Positions 54,975 to 64,000 of a stretch of 64,000 nt of DNA are shown here, piece after piece. The notes beneath the pieces are model-generated. The model was given only the letters and a program-made list of their open reading frames with translations, did no database searches and had not been told where the DNA came from. Within the stretch, counting starts at the first letter, position 1. Each line of letters opens with the position of its first letter. The stretch is from positions 1,364,001 through 1,428,000 of the forward strand of contig NZ_CANLMB010000001.1 of NCBI RefSeq assembly GCF_947492365.1, written 5' to 3'. This stretch comes from an uncultured Erythrobacter sp. Its GTDB lineage: Bacteria; Pseudomonadota; Alphaproteobacteria; Sphingomonadales; Sphingomonadaceae. Position numbers and translations under genes: made by a program.

Positions 54975-56339
54975 GTGACGTTGAAGGCATTTTCAAAGAC
55001 TTGTGCAACTGTAGTCGCAGCCGGGCTTGTCGGCCTCGCCGCTAGCAGTGTCCCGTCCGGCGTTTCGGCTCAGACCGCCGCGGTTCCGACTTCGGACAAT
55101 CCGTTTGGGCTGCCGCAGGACTTCACCATTTACGGCGCTGACAATCCCAATGAACGCAGCGCGACCGCTGTCGTGAACGGCTTTGTCATCACCGGCACCG
55201 ATATCGATCAGCGCGTCAACCTCGTCACCAATGCCTCCGAGGCCGAGGTCTCCGAGCAAGAGCTTCAGCGGCTGCGCATGCAGGTGCTGCGCAACCTGAT
55301 TGACGAAACGCTCAAAATCCAGGCAGCCGACGGTCTGGAGATGACGGTCGAACGCGATGCGATCGAGCAGACCTACCAGCAGCTCGCCGCGCAAAACTTT
55401 GGCCAGAACCCGGAACGAATGGACGAGTATCTGCGCTCGATCGGCTCCTCGCCAAATGCGCTAAAACGCCAGATCGAAGGCGAGCTTGCTTGGGAACGCC
55501 TGCTCCGCCGCAACATCACGCCCTTCATCAATGTCTCCGCTGAGGAAGTGAACGACGTGCTTGCGCGGCTCGAAGCATCGCGCGGGACCGAAGAATATCG
55601 GCTCGGCGAGATTTACATGAACGCTACGCAGGAAAACCGCGAGCAAGTGATCCGCAATATGCAACAGATCATGGATCAGTTGCAGGCGGGCGGTTCTTTC
55701 GTGGCCTATGCGCGCCAATATTCCGACGCCTCCACCAGGGTTGTTGGCGGCGATACCGGCTTCCTGCGGCTCGCCGCCCTGCCGCGGCAGATGGCCGAAG
55801 CAGCAAGCATAATGCAGCCCGGACAGCTGGTCGGCCCGATCGAGATCCCCGGCGGCTTTACGATCCTTTATCTGATCGAACGCCGTCAGGTTCTGACCGC
55901 AGATCCGCGCGACGCCTTGCTCAACCTGAAACAGATCGCGATCAGCTTTGAGCCGGATGTGACCGAGGCCGAAGCCAACGCCAAGATCGAGGAATTCGGC
56001 ATCTTCCTGCAATCGCTCCGCAGCTGCGCCGATGCTGATACGGCGACCGCGGTTCTGGGAGCGACAGTGGTCGCAAACGACCAGATTCAGGCGCGCCAAT
56101 TGCCCGAGCAATTGCAGAACATCGTCCTCAACCTGCAAGTCGGGCAGACCACCCCGCCCTTTGGCAGCCCGCAGGACGGCGTGCGCGTGCTGATGCTGTG
56201 CGGCCGTGACGATCCAGAAGATGCGGGCTCGCCCACATTCCAGTCGGTGATGAACTCGATCGAGGAAGAGCGCATCAACAAGCGCGCCCAGCGTTACCTG
56301 CGCGACCTGCGCAACGACGCCTATATCGAGTACAATTGA
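54975..56339 (+). CDS. surA: SurA-type periplasmic chaperone/peptidyl-prolyl isomerase
   Basis: A 454-residue periplasmic chaperone for outer-membrane proteins such as LptD. The leader is TLKAFSKTCATVVAAGLVGLAASSVPSGVSA (residues 2-32). The SurA N-terminal domain starts ATAVVNGFVITGTDIDQRVNLV. A parvulin domain has the GGSFVAYARQYSDAST and VGGDTGFLRLAALP motifs, ending with a GGFTILYLIERR strand. A second, degenerate parvulin-like part follows. It starts at GTG 54975 with a weak ribosome site. Confidence 0.95.
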   Translation: MTLKAFSKTCATVVAAGLVGLAASSVPSGVSAQTAAVPTSDNPFGLPQDFTIYGADNPNERSATAVVNGFVITGTDIDQRVNLVTNASEAEVSEQELQRLRMQVLRNLIDETLKIQAADGLEMTVERDAIEQTYQQLAAQNFGQNPERMDEYLRSIGSSPNALKRQIEGELAWERLLRRNITPFINVSAEEVNDVLARLEASRGTEEYRLGEIYMNATQENREQVIRNMQQIMDQLQAGGSFVAYARQYSDASTRVVGGDTGFLRLAALPRQMAEAASIMQPGQLVGPIEIPGGFTILYLIERRQVLTADPRDALLNLKQIAISFEPDVTEAEANAKIEEFGIFLQSLRSCADADTATAVLGATVVANDQIQARQLPEQLQNIVLNLQVGQTTPPFGSPQDGVRVLMLCGRDDPEDAGSPTFQSVMNSIEEERINKRAQRYLRDLRNDAYIEYN

Positions 56340-56346
56340 GGCCGCT

Positions 56347-57345
56347 TTGACCAAGCTCCCGCTCGCGATTTCGCTGGGCGATCCGGCGGGGATTGGTCCT
56401 GAGATCATCCTCGCAAGCTATGTGCAGCTGAAAGACAGCGCGCGGCCCTTTTTCGTGGTCGGCGGCGAGGATGTGCTGCGCGAAGCGGCGGCGAAATGCT
56501 CGATTGACTGCCCCATCGTGGCGATTGGCGAGCCAGCCGAGGCCGAAGTGCGTTTTGGCGAAGGTCTGCCGGTGCTTGCCGGTGCGGATGCGGCCTACAC
56601 TCCCGGCAGTCCCGATGAAGCAGGCGCAGCGCTGGCGCTCCATTCGCTGGCCGAAGCGGTGCGCGCGGTGATCGAGGGACATGCGGCTGCGGTTGCGACC
56701 GCTCCGGTGAGCAAGGGACAACTCGGCAAGGTCGGCTTCGAATTTCCGGGCCAGACCGAATTTCTCGCAGCGGTTTGCGGCCTCGCTCCCGACGACGCCG
56801 TGATGATGCTGGCAGGACCTACTTTGCGCACCGTGCCGCTCACCGTCCATGTCGCGCTCGCCGATGTGCCTAAGCTGCTTTCGGCGGAGCTTATCATCCA
56901 CAAAGCGCAGATCGTCGCGGCCGCGCTCACCCGCGATTTCGGCCTCGAACGCCCGCGCCTCGCGATCTCCGGCCTCAATCCGCATTCGGGCGAGAACGGG
57001 CAGTTCGGCAGCGAGGAAGCGCGGGTAATCGAACCGGCGATAGAAAAGCTGCGCGAGCAGGGTTTTGACGTGACCGGCCCCGTGCCGGGCGACGCGCTGT
57101 TCACACCCTTGCTGCGCCCGACCTACGACGCCGCGCTCTGTATGTATCACGACCAGGCGCTGATCCCGATTAAGGCGTTGGAATTCGACCAAGGTGTCAA
57201 CGTAACTCTAGGCCTGCCGATCATCCGCACTTCGCCCGATCACGGCACCGCTTTCAACATTGCGGGAACCGGCAAGGCGCAGCCGCAAGCGATGATGGCA
57301 GCGATCCGGATGGCGGCTTCCTGCGCAGAGCAGCGCGGACGGTGA
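56347..57345 (+). CDS. pdxA: 4-hydroxythreonine-4-phosphate dehydrogenase
   Basis: A 332-residue enzyme of the DXP-dependent pyridoxal phosphate pathway. It shows LPLAISLGDPAGIGPEI at the start, VATAPVSKGQL, metal-ligand histidines in GLNPHSGE and MYHDQALIPIKA, and the final RTSPDHGTAFNIAG motif. It starts at TTG 56347, 8 bases after the surA stop, preceded by GAGG. Its stop overlaps rsmA by four bases. Confidence 0.97.
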   Translation: MTKLPLAISLGDPAGIGPEIILASYVQLKDSARPFFVVGGEDVLREAAAKCSIDCPIVAIGEPAEAEVRFGEGLPVLAGADAAYTPGSPDEAGAALALHSLAEAVRAVIEGHAAAVATAPVSKGQLGKVGFEFPGQTEFLAAVCGLAPDDAVMMLAGPTLRTVPLTVHVALADVPKLLSAELIIHKAQIVAAALTRDFGLERPRLAISGLNPHSGENGQFGSEEARVIEPAIEKLREQGFDVTGPVPGDALFTPLLRPTYDAALCMYHDQALIPIKALEFDQGVNVTLGLPIIRTSPDHGTAFNIAGTGKAQPQAMMAAIRMAASCAEQRGR

Positions 57346-58169
57346 CTGATCTCCCCCCGATCCGCGAGACGATTGCGCGGCACGGCCTTTCCGCGTCCAA
57401 GGCGCTGGGGCAGAACTTCCTGCTCGACGAGCAATTGCTCTACCGGATAGCGGCGCTACCGGGCGACCTTAAGGGCGCTAAGGTGCTCGAAGTCGGCCCC
57501 GGCCCCGGCGGCCTGACCCGCGCTTTGCTGAGAGCAGGCGCGCAGGTGACGGCCATCGAGATGGATGCAAGGTGCCTGCCCGCTCTGGAGGAACTCGGCG
57601 AGGCGTTCCCCGGCCAGCTCACCATCATTCATGGCGATGCGATGAAGCTCGACCATGGGGAGATCATGAGCGGCGAGCCGTTCCACGTCCTCTCCAACCT
57701 GCCCTATAATGTCGGCACGGCCTTGTTCGTGAAGTGGCTGTCTGGCGAAGAATGGCCACCCCAATGGCGCTCACTCACGCTAATGTTCCAGCGCGAAGTC
57801 GCCGAGCGGATTGTCGCGAAAGAAGGCGGATCGGCCTACGGTCGGCTCGCCGTTCTCGCGCAGTGGCGCGCGCAGGCGAAGCTGGCGATGAAGGTCCACC
57901 GCAGCGCCTTCACCCCGCCGCCCAAAGTGATGAGCGCAATCGTCCATCTGATGCCCGTTGAGTCTCCTCAAGACGTCTCTGCCCGCACGCTCGAACGCCT
58001 TACCGAAGCAGCCTTTGGCCAGCGCCGCAAAATGCTACGTCAGAGCCTCAAAGGCGTGGCTGGAGCGCTCGATGCTCTCGAAGTCGAGGGTATCGATCCG
58101 ACGCGCCGCGCCGAAACCTTGAGCGTTGCCGAATTTGTCGGGCTGGCACGGTCGCTAGGGCAAACTTAA
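57342..58169 (+). CDS. rsmA: 16S rRNA (adenine1518/1519-N6) dimethyltransferase
   Basis: A 275-residue KsgA/RsmA enzyme that dimethylates two adenines of the 3' hairpin of 16S rRNA. It shows SKALGQNFLLD, the SAM loop EVGPGPGGLTR and the NLPYNVGTALF catalytic motif, with a C-terminal helical domain (RRKMLRQSLKG). It starts at GTG 57342, overlapping the pdxA stop as GTGA. This completes the lptD-surA-pdxA-rsmA order known from other proteobacteria. Confidence 0.98.
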   Translation: MTDLPPIRETIARHGLSASKALGQNFLLDEQLLYRIAALPGDLKGAKVLEVGPGPGGLTRALLRAGAQVTAIEMDARCLPALEELGEAFPGQLTIIHGDAMKLDHGEIMSGEPFHVLSNLPYNVGTALFVKWLSGEEWPPQWRSLTLMFQREVAERIVAKEGGSAYGRLAVLAQWRAQAKLAMKVHRSAFTPPPKVMSAIVHLMPVESPQDVSARTLERLTEAAFGQRRKMLRQSLKGVAGALDALEVEGIDPTRRAETLSVAEFVGLARSLGQT

Positions 58170-58214
58170 CCAACCGGGCCTATGCTGCGCGGCGAGGTTC
58201 ACAGGGGACTCGCC

Positions 58215-58733
58215 ATGTTCGGATTATTCAAACCAAAGCTCGCACCCGAAGGCCCGGTCGAATTCAACGCCGAGGTCGAAATCGATAAACCCGCAAGCGA
58301 AGTCTATGCGCTTCTCGATTGGGCCGATGAACGCAACGCAAAGCGCGCGACCGGCAACCACGTCACTCAGGTCGAGGGAAAACCCGACCGGTTCGATATG
58401 GTCATGCCCTTTATCGACGAGCTTACTTTCGAATTTCTGGTCACCGAAGCCATTCCGCATAGCAAATACGCCTATGGCTGCGTGATCCGGCCCGAATGCG
58501 GCAATCTTGCCCACACCCACGAGAGCTTCACATTCGAGCCACTCGGCGAAGATCGCTGCCGGGTGACGCTGCTCTGCGCGACCACCTATGTCGAAGGCAT
58601 GCTGCTGGCAGACTACACGCACGAAATCGCCACTATGGCCGCCTCGGTGCAAAGCGCGCTGCAAAAGCTCAAACTGCAAGCCGAACTCGGCCCCGAAGTC
58701 GCCAAGGCGCTGGAAGAAAACACGGTTCTCTAA
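58215..58733 (+). CDS. SRPBCC (START-like) family protein
   Basis: A 172-residue helix-grip-fold protein. The barrel strands are visible as VEFNAEVEIDKPASEVYALLDWADERNA, YGCVIRPECGNLAHTHESFTFEPLGEDRCRVTL (in parts) and a long amphipathic C-terminal helix (HEIATMAASVQSALQKLKLQ). Such proteins bind hydrophobic ligands. It starts at 58215 after AGGGGACTCGCC. It is not obviously linked to its neighbours. Confidence 0.83.
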   Translation: MFGLFKPKLAPEGPVEFNAEVEIDKPASEVYALLDWADERNAKRATGNHVTQVEGKPDRFDMVMPFIDELTFEFLVTEAIPHSKYAYGCVIRPECGNLAHTHESFTFEPLGEDRCRVTLLCATTYVEGMLLADYTHEIATMAASVQSALQKLKLQAELGPEVAKALEENTVL

Positions 58734-58856
58734 GCGCTCTGCTTAAGATCGGCTAAGCACGTTCGCCAAGCCCTCGTCATCCTTTCGAGCGCCATAACTG
58801 CGCCAGAAAGTCGCGAAGACCGGTCCTCAAGGCTGGCACATAGGGGAAGTCCGAAG

Positions 58857-59246
58857 ATGAGCAGCCTCGCCATTCGCCAACAGGCAGTCCAGTCAGAGCG
58901 GCGCAGGTCGTCGCGCTTGGTCGCAGAAATCCCAGTCGGTCTGCGCACAGTTTCAGGCCTGCGCGAATGCAGGATGGCCAATATCTCGGACGAGGGCGCA
59001 AAACTCGAACTGGCTGACCCGCCAGCCGAGGGTGTCAGCGGCTGGCTGGTGCTCGACGGGACCGAGATCTATTGCAAGATCATCTGGTCGAACGAAAGCG
59101 CTTGCGGGATCGAATTCGAGCGCAGCCTGGGCGACTACACACTCAAACAGATCGTCGGCACCCAAGACCTTCCAACAGGCCCCGCCGCAAATCGCGGCAA
59201 TATTCAGGCGGGCCGCAAACGCTCCGGACTGGTTTCGCGGGGTTAG
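58857..59246 (+). CDS. PilZ-domain protein
   Basis: A 129-residue protein with a PilZ fold that may bind cyclic di-GMP: the ERRRSSR arginine-rich motif at residues 14-20 and [11 protein letters not shown] (the D/NxSxxG motif) at 42-52, then [12 protein letters not shown]. The C-terminal 30 residues are basic and disordered-looking. Both c-di-GMP motifs are intact. Its stop overlaps the convergent malate synthase gene by four bases. Confidence 0.9.
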   Translation: MSSLAIRQQAVQSERRRSSRLVAEIPVGLRTVSGLRECRMANISDEGAKLELADPPAEGVSGWLVLDGTEIYCKIIWSNESACGIEFERSLGDYTLKQIVGTQDLPTGPAANRGNIQAGRKRSGLVSRG

Positions 59247-61339
59247 CCCGCCTTCTTGCGCAATCGCCATGCGTGGAGCAGTGGCTCGGTGTAACCGGAT
59301 GGTTGCTCTACGCCTTTGAAGATCAGCTCCTTGGCCGCGCTGAAGGCTGCACCCTCTTCGTTGCCGATCAGCGGTATGTAAGCCGGGTCGCCTGCATTCT
59401 GCGCGTCAACCTTGGCGGCCATGCGGGTGAGCGATGCCATCACCTGATTCTCGGTCACGATGCCGTGGAGCAGCCAGTTGGCGATGTGCTGGGAGGAGAT
59501 GCGCAGGGTGGCGCGGTCCTCCATCAGGCCGACATCGTTGATATCGGGCACCTTGGAGCAGCCGACGCCTGCATCGACCCAGCGCACGACATAGCCGAGC
59601 AGGCCTTGTGCGTTGTTATCCAACTCGTCGCGCAGCTCGTCTTCAGACCAGTTTGCCCCTTCGGCAAGCGGGATGGTGAGCAGCGCATCGAGGCCAGCAG
59701 GTTCGGGCAGGCCTTGCTGCAACTCGAACACATTCTCGGCGTGGTAGTGCAGTGCGTGGAGCGTCGCGGCGGTGGGTGAAGGCACCCAAGCGGTGTTGGC
59801 TCCGGCGCGCAGATGGCCGATCTTTTCGGCCATCATCTGCCCCATCAGATCCGGCGCAGCCCACATGCCCTTGCCGATCTGCGCCTTGCCCGACAGGCCG
59901 TGTTTGAGGCCAATCGCGACATTGCGCGCCTCGTAAGCCTTCAGCCAGTCCGAACCCTTCATCGCGCCTTTGCGCATCATCGGCCCGGCTTGCATCGAGG
60001 TGTGAATTTCATCGCCCGTCCGGTCGAGGAAGCCGGTGTTGATGAAGACAATCCGGTTGCGAACCGCGTGGATACAGGCGGAAAGGTTGGCGCTGGTGCG
60101 GCGTTCCTCGTCCATTACGCCCACCTTGATCGTGTGGCGCTTCAGGCCGAGCAAATCCTCGACCGCGTTGAACAGATCGTCGGTGAAGGCGCATTCCTCC
60201 GGCCCGTGCATCTTGGGCTTCACGATGTAGATTGAGCCATGTTTGGAATTCCCGAACTTCGCCTGGCCCTCAACATCGAAGGTGCTGATCGCGCTGGTGA
60301 ACACCGCGTCCATGATACCCTCGGGGATTTCCGAGCCATCGGGCAGACGGATCGCCGGATTGGTCATCAAATGGCCGACATTGCGCACGAACATCAGGCT
60401 GCGGCCGGGCAGCGAATGCTCCGCTCCGCTACCATCCCTATAGCTCTTGTCGCCAGCAAGTTTGCGGGTCAGCGTGCGTCCGCCCTTGTCAAAGCTCTCC
60501 TCCAGATCGCCGCGGATCACGCCGAGCCAGTTGGTGTAGGCGGTGAGTTTGTCCTCCGCATCGACCGCCGCGACCGAATCTTCGCAATCGGCAATCGTGG
60601 TGAGCGCGGCCTCGACATTGATGTCTGCAATGCCCGCCTTGTCGCCCGCGCCGACGGGTGTGCTGCGGTCGAACACAACTTCGATATGCAGGCCGTTATT
60701 CTGAAACAGCAGGCCCTTTTCGGTGAAGCCAACCCACTGGCTTTCGTCCTGCAACTGGCCGTCATTCTCGTCTTTGAGGTCGGCCCAGCTCTGGTCCACC
60801 AGCGGCAGCACTTCGTCGAGGAATTGCCGCCCGCGCGCGATCACTGCCGCGCCGCGTGCCTCGTCATAGCCGCCGGGTTTGGCAGGCGGCGCATCGAGCG
60901 CGTCGGTGCCGTAAAACGCGTCGTAAAGGCTCCCCCAGCGCGCATTTGCGGCGTTGAGAAGGAAGCGCGCATTGAGGATCGGCACGACCAGCTGCGGACC
61001 TGCCATGGTCGCAATCTCGGCATCGACGTTTTGCGTGCCGATCTGGAAGTCGCCCGGCTCAGGGACGAGATAGCCGATCTCTTCGAGGAAGGCGCGATAC
61101 TCGCCCGCATCATGCGGCTGGCCGCGCCGCGCGGCGTGCCATGCGTCAATCTGCGCCTGCAGATCCTCGCGTTTCGCCAGCAAAGCAGCATTGCGCGGCG
61201 CGAAGTCAGCCAGCAGCGCCGCAAAGCCCTGCCAAAACACGCCAGAGTCGCGACCCAAGGGCGCAAGCACCTGCGCTTCGAGAAAACCCGCCAGCCGCTC
61301 GTCAACCGACAGGCCAGCGCGCTCAACCATATTCGTCAT
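59243..61339 (-). CDS. glcB: malate synthase G
   Basis: A 698-residue enzyme condensing glyoxylate with acetyl-CoA to malate. It shows the N-terminal [16 protein letters not shown], the catalytic barrel with [34 protein letters not shown] (in parts) and [13 protein letters not shown], and the C-terminal domain. Length is close to the usual 720. The start MTNMVERAG follows AGAGGACTATCA. No isocitrate lyase gene lies in the window; it could serve the glyoxylate shunt or glycolate use. Confidence 0.97.
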   Translation of the reverse strand: MTNMVERAGLSVDERLAGFLEAQVLAPLGRDSGVFWQGFAALLADFAPRNAALLAKREDLQAQIDAWHAARRGQPHDAGEYRAFLEEIGYLVPEPGDFQIGTQNVDAEIATMAGPQLVVPILNARFLLNAANARWGSLYDAFYGTDALDAPPAKPGGYDEARGAAVIARGRQFLDEVLPLVDQSWADLKDENDGQLQDESQWVGFTEKGLLFQNNGLHIEVVFDRSTPVGAGDKAGIADINVEAALTTIADCEDSVAAVDAEDKLTAYTNWLGVIRGDLEESFDKGGRTLTRKLAGDKSYRDGSGAEHSLPGRSLMFVRNVGHLMTNPAIRLPDGSEIPEGIMDAVFTSAISTFDVEGQAKFGNSKHGSIYIVKPKMHGPEECAFTDDLFNAVEDLLGLKRHTIKVGVMDEERRTSANLSACIHAVRNRIVFINTGFLDRTGDEIHTSMQAGPMMRKGAMKGSDWLKAYEARNVAIGLKHGLSGKAQIGKGMWAAPDLMGQMMAEKIGHLRAGANTAWVPSPTAATLHALHYHAENVFELQQGLPEPAGLDALLTIPLAEGANWSEDELRDELDNNAQGLLGYVVRWVDAGVGCSKVPDINDVGLMEDRATLRISSQHIANWLLHGIVTENQVMASLTRMAAKVDAQNAGDPAYIPLIGNEEGAAFSAAKELIFKGVEQPSGYTEPLLHAWRLRKKAG

Positions 61340-61468
61340 TGATAGTCCTCTAAGCTCGAAAAATTGCAATCGGGGCCCGGGGAGGAGGACTCTTGCGCCT
61401 ATGGCCAATGCAAAGCGCAATTGCAACGGGTTGGAACAGCGCGTTTCGCCCGCTAGGGGTGGTCACGA

Positions 61469-62662
61469 ATGAAACCAGATTATCTCTCTCAAATTGACGC
61501 TACTGCCATGCTGGATCAGGTCCAGTCGTGGTGCGCGATCAACACAGGCACCGCCAATATCGCAGGGCTGGCCGAGCAGGCTGACGTTCTTGCCAAGGCT
61601 TTCTCGCAGCTGCCCGGTGAGGTCGAACTGGTTGACCCCGCGCCCGTGACAGCGATTGCAAGTGACGGCAGCGAGTTTGAAAAGGCCCATGGCAAGCATC
61701 TCGTCCTACGCGTGCGCCCGACCGCCAACCGCCGTATCCTCCTGACCGGCCATATGGACACCGTGTTCCCCGTCGATCACTCGTTCCAGCAGCAGACATG
61801 GCTGGAGGACGGCGTTCTGAACGGGCCCGGTGTTGCCGATATGAAGGGCGGGATCGCGGTGATGCTCCACGCGCTGATGGCGTTTGAAGAGAGCGCGAGT
61901 GCAGGGTCATTGGGCTATGACGTCCTGATCAATTCCGATGAAGAAACCGGATCGCTCGCCAGCTCGGCGCTGATTGCGGAAGGGGCGCGGGGCAAGCTGG
62001 CCGCACTCACCTATGAACCCGCCGCTTTGCCCGATGGCACGCTGGCCCATGCGCGCGGAGGGACGGGGAACTACTCGATCACACTCAGCGGCAAGTCCGC
62101 GCATGCCGGGCGCAATCCGCATGAGGGTCGCAACGCGCTCGTCGCTGCCGCCGATCTGATCCTGCGGCTGAAGGCGATGGAGCGCGAGAACATCACCATC
62201 AACCCGGCAAAGCTCGAAGGCGGCGGCCCCAACAATGTCGTGCCCGACCACGCTTTGCTGCGCTTCAATATCCGCCCCAAGTCTACGGAGGCGATGGAGA
62301 GCTTCGACAGCGATCTCAACACGTTGCTGCGCACAATAGAGAGCGAGCACGAAGTCTCTGCTCACCGTCACGGCGGTGTCACCCGCCCGCCCAAGCCGGT
62401 CGATGAACAGGCCCAGCGCCTGTTCGATCTGGTGCGCGAATGCGGCGCGGAATTGGGTCAGGACATTAAGTGGCAATCCACCGGCGGCGTCTGCGATGGC
62501 AACAATATCGCCGCTTGCGGAGTGCCCGTGGTCGATACGATGGGCGTACGCGGCGGGTCGATCCATTCGCCGCAAGAATTTCTCATTACAGACAGCCTCG
62601 CCGAACGCGCCGCCCTTTCCGCGCGCGTGATCGAGCGGCTAGCATCAGGAGCACTCAATTGA
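61469..62662 (+). CDS. M20-family metallohydrolase in the ast operon
   Basis: A 397-residue M20 (carboxypeptidase G2-like) zinc hydrolase. It shows metal ligands H95 (LTGHMDTVF) and D124 (GPGVADMKGG), E158/E159 (NSDEETGS) and a late histidine in GGSIHSPQEF. The dimerisation domain is present. Its stop overlaps the astA start by four bases, so it is translationally coupled to arginine succinyltransferase. In the AST pathway a deacylase acting on succinyl-glutamate is required, so a substitute for AstE is possible but untested. Confidence 0.88.
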   Translation: MKPDYLSQIDATAMLDQVQSWCAINTGTANIAGLAEQADVLAKAFSQLPGEVELVDPAPVTAIASDGSEFEKAHGKHLVLRVRPTANRRILLTGHMDTVFPVDHSFQQQTWLEDGVLNGPGVADMKGGIAVMLHALMAFEESASAGSLGYDVLINSDEETGSLASSALIAEGARGKLAALTYEPAALPDGTLAHARGGTGNYSITLSGKSAHAGRNPHEGRNALVAAADLILRLKAMERENITINPAKLEGGGPNNVVPDHALLRFNIRPKSTEAMESFDSDLNTLLRTIESEHEVSAHRHGGVTRPPKPVDEQAQRLFDLVRECGAELGQDIKWQSTGGVCDGNNIAACGVPVVDTMGVRGGSIHSPQEFLITDSLAERAALSARVIERLASGALN

Positions 62663-63675
62663 CCTTTCGCCTGCGCGCCGCGCGCACCAAAGATCTGGAA
62701 CACCTCTACGAGATGGCCAAGCTCACCGGCGGTGGGTTCACCAACCTGCCGCCTGATCGTGCAGCGCTGACTTCGAAACTCGAGCGCGCTGCCGAGGCCT
62801 TCGCCAATGACGAAGACGAGCTGGTCGACGAGCAATTCGTGCTGGTTCTCGAAGATCTCACCAGCGGAAAGGTCGCTGGCACCTGCCAGTTGATGACCAA
62901 GGTGGGCCAGCAATGGCCGTTCTATTCCTACCGTCTCAACACCCTCACCCAATATTCGCAGGAGCTTGACCGAACGGTGCGCGCGGAGCTGCTCAGCCTT
63001 GTCACTGACCTTGAGGGATCGAGCGAAGTCGGCGGACTGTTCCTCCACCCGAACAACCGCGCTGGCGGGCTTGGTCTGCTGCTCGCGCGCAGCCGCTATC
63101 TGTTCGTCGCTATGCACCGCAAACGCTTTGCCGACCGCATTCTGGCAGAACTGCGCGGAATTATCGACGAACGCGGCGGTTCGCCGTTCTGGGACGGGGT
63201 TGCGGGACGCTTTTTCGGCATGTCTTTCCAGGACGCTGACTATTTCAACGCGATCAACGGCAACCAGTTCATCGCCGATCTGATGCCCAAACATCCGGTC
63301 TATATCTCGATGCTGGACGATGATGCGCGCAGCGTTATCGGCGTGCCGCACCCCACGGGGCGCGCGGCGATGAAGATGCTCGAAAACGAAGGTTTCCGCT
63401 TCGACGGCTATGTCGACATTTTCGACGGCGGCCCCAGCATGGTCGCGCGCACCGACGATGTGGAAAGCGTGAAGAACAGCTCGTCATGCAAGCTGGTCGA
63501 TGCAGATTTGCAGGAAGGCGAGCGCGCCATCCTCGCCACCGGACGCCTCCAGACCTTCCGCGCCTGCTACGGTGCGCGCAAGCTTGACGGCGATGGCGGC
63601 ATCGCGATCGATTCCGCCGCAGCCGACGCGCTGGACGTCAGTGAAGGCGACACGGTGTGGAGCGTGGCCCGCTAG
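62659..63675 (+). CDS. astA: arginine N-succinyltransferase
   Basis: A 338-residue GNAT-fold enzyme, first step of the ammonia-producing arginine succinyltransferase pathway. It shows FRLRAARTKDLEHLYEMAK, the NRAGGLGLLLARSRYLFVA acetyl-CoA-type region and YFNAINGNQFIADLMPKHPVY (in parts), with the C-terminal domain ending DTVWSVAR. It starts at TTG 62659 after AGGAG, overlapping the M20 stop as TTGA; the longer frame lies inside the upstream gene. Followed by a repeat and astB. Confidence 0.95.
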   Translation: MTFRLRAARTKDLEHLYEMAKLTGGGFTNLPPDRAALTSKLERAAEAFANDEDELVDEQFVLVLEDLTSGKVAGTCQLMTKVGQQWPFYSYRLNTLTQYSQELDRTVRAELLSLVTDLEGSSEVGGLFLHPNNRAGGLGLLLARSRYLFVAMHRKRFADRILAELRGIIDERGGSPFWDGVAGRFFGMSFQDADYFNAINGNQFIADLMPKHPVYISMLDDDARSVIGVPHPTGRAAMKMLENEGFRFDGYVDIFDGGPSMVARTDDVESVKNSSSCKLVDADLQEGERAILATGRLQTFRACYGARKLDGDGGIAIDSAAADALDVSEGDTVWSVAR

Positions 63676-63684
63676 AATTCTTCC

Positions 63685-63789
63685 TCGTCATCGCGAGGAG
63701 CGCAGCGACGCGGCGATCCATGGCCCGCTCGCTGCTGGACAGTTCGACCATGGATTGCCGCGCGACCTTGCGGCCGCTCGCAATGACGG
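63685..63789. repeat. fold-back intergenic repeat, copy 3, inside the ast operon
   Basis: A 105 bp copy. Its outer arms are TCGTCATCGCGAG (63685-63697) and CTCGCAATGACGG (63777-63789), and the inner arms GCGATCCAT (63713-63721) and ATGGATTGC (63750-63758). It has more mismatches than copy 2. It fills almost all of the gap between the astA stop (63675) and the astB ATG (63802). Confidence 0.9.
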
Positions 63790-63801
63790 ATCAAATTGAA
63801 A

Positions 63802-64000
63802 ATGGCGCTTAAAGAAATCAACTTCGACGGCATTGTCGGCCCCTCGCACAATTACGCAGGCCTCAGCCTCGGCAATATTGCGAGCGCGAGCCACAAGGGC
63901 GATCCCTCTTACCCGCGCGCAGCGGCCTTACAGGGTGTTGCCAAGATGCGCGGCAATCTGGCGCGGCTGGGTGTGCAAGGCTTCCTCCTGCCGCTCCCCC
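63802..64000 (+). CDS. astB: N-succinylarginine dihydrolase (5' part)
   Basis: The first 66 residues of AstB, the second enzyme of the arginine succinyltransferase pathway. The N-terminus [20 protein letters not shown] is the family signature. The reading frame is open to the window edge (ends ...GFLLPLP). The ATG lies 12 bases after the fold-back repeat; the ribosome site is weak. Continuing from astA, it confirms an ast operon. Confidence 0.95.
   Translation, partial: MALKEINFDGIVGPSHNYAGLSLGNIASASHKGDPSYPRAAALQGVAKMRGNLARLGVQGFLLPLP

Overview
This 64 kb window is a GC-rich, densely packed chromosomal segment of an alphaproteobacterium, most likely a sphingomonad of the Erythrobacteraceae. 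The evidence is the gene content: a SciP/DUF1153 CtrA-pathway regulator, HdaA, a DUF2794 protein, an F1-ATPase operon kept apart from F0, GTG and TTG starts in tightly overlapping operons, and an iron-sulfur bacterial (6-4) photolyase. I see no rRNA, tRNA, transposase, integrase, phage gene or CRISPR array. No intergenic gap exceeds 300 bases, so this looks like core chromosome rather than an island.

Layout: 1-4 kb holds a partial gene, a pair of overlapping small conserved genes, and an acetolactate-synthase-like TPP enzyme followed by an aldehyde dehydrogenase. 4-8 kb holds cysS, a methyltransferase and a 2-hydroxyacid dehydrogenase in one overlapping reverse operon, then a nitroreductase. 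8-14 kb holds a membrane-anchored TIR-domain protein, two secreted proteins of unknown role, cobT, transaldolase and a DUF4197 protein. 14-22 kb holds priA, an FeS photolyase, a GST, a PEP-mutase-like enzyme coupled to ada, and a membrane-linked trypsin-like protease. 22-29 kb holds a TauD-like dioxygenase and atpHAG-x-D-y-C, where x and y are two extra exported-protein genes inside the ATP synthase operon. 28.9-30.1 kb is a two-gene divergon: an Fe-S-type Rrf2 regulator facing a histidine-rich multi-pass membrane protein across a 50 bp near-perfect palindrome. 30-44 kb holds a prolyl-oligopeptidase-family enzyme, sciP, a SOUL protein, an HNH protein, an MCP-like protein, glmU, gph, an SDR, membrane proteins, a DUF2794 protein, serine acetyltransferase and hdaA. 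44-48 kb holds purM, a purN fused to an MmcQ/YjbR domain, a sulfotransferase and a probable mddA. 48-52 kb holds ndk, a lipoprotein, holC, a DUF2256 mini-gene and pepA. 52-58 kb is the classical lptD-surA-pdxA-rsmA order, with a possible structured RNA element between lptD and surA. 58-64 kb holds an SRPBCC protein, a PilZ protein, malate synthase G, and an arginine succinyltransferase operon (M20 hydrolase-astA-astB).

Three copies of a roughly 100 bp fold-back repeat (857-963, 7272-7370, 63685-63789) sit in intergenic space, one of them inside the ast operon. The observations I would look at first are the Rrf2/membrane-protein divergon with its concentric operator, the TIR-transmembrane-periplasmic protein, the PurN-YjbR fusion, the exported proteins embedded in the atp operon, and the lptD-surA intergenic fold.
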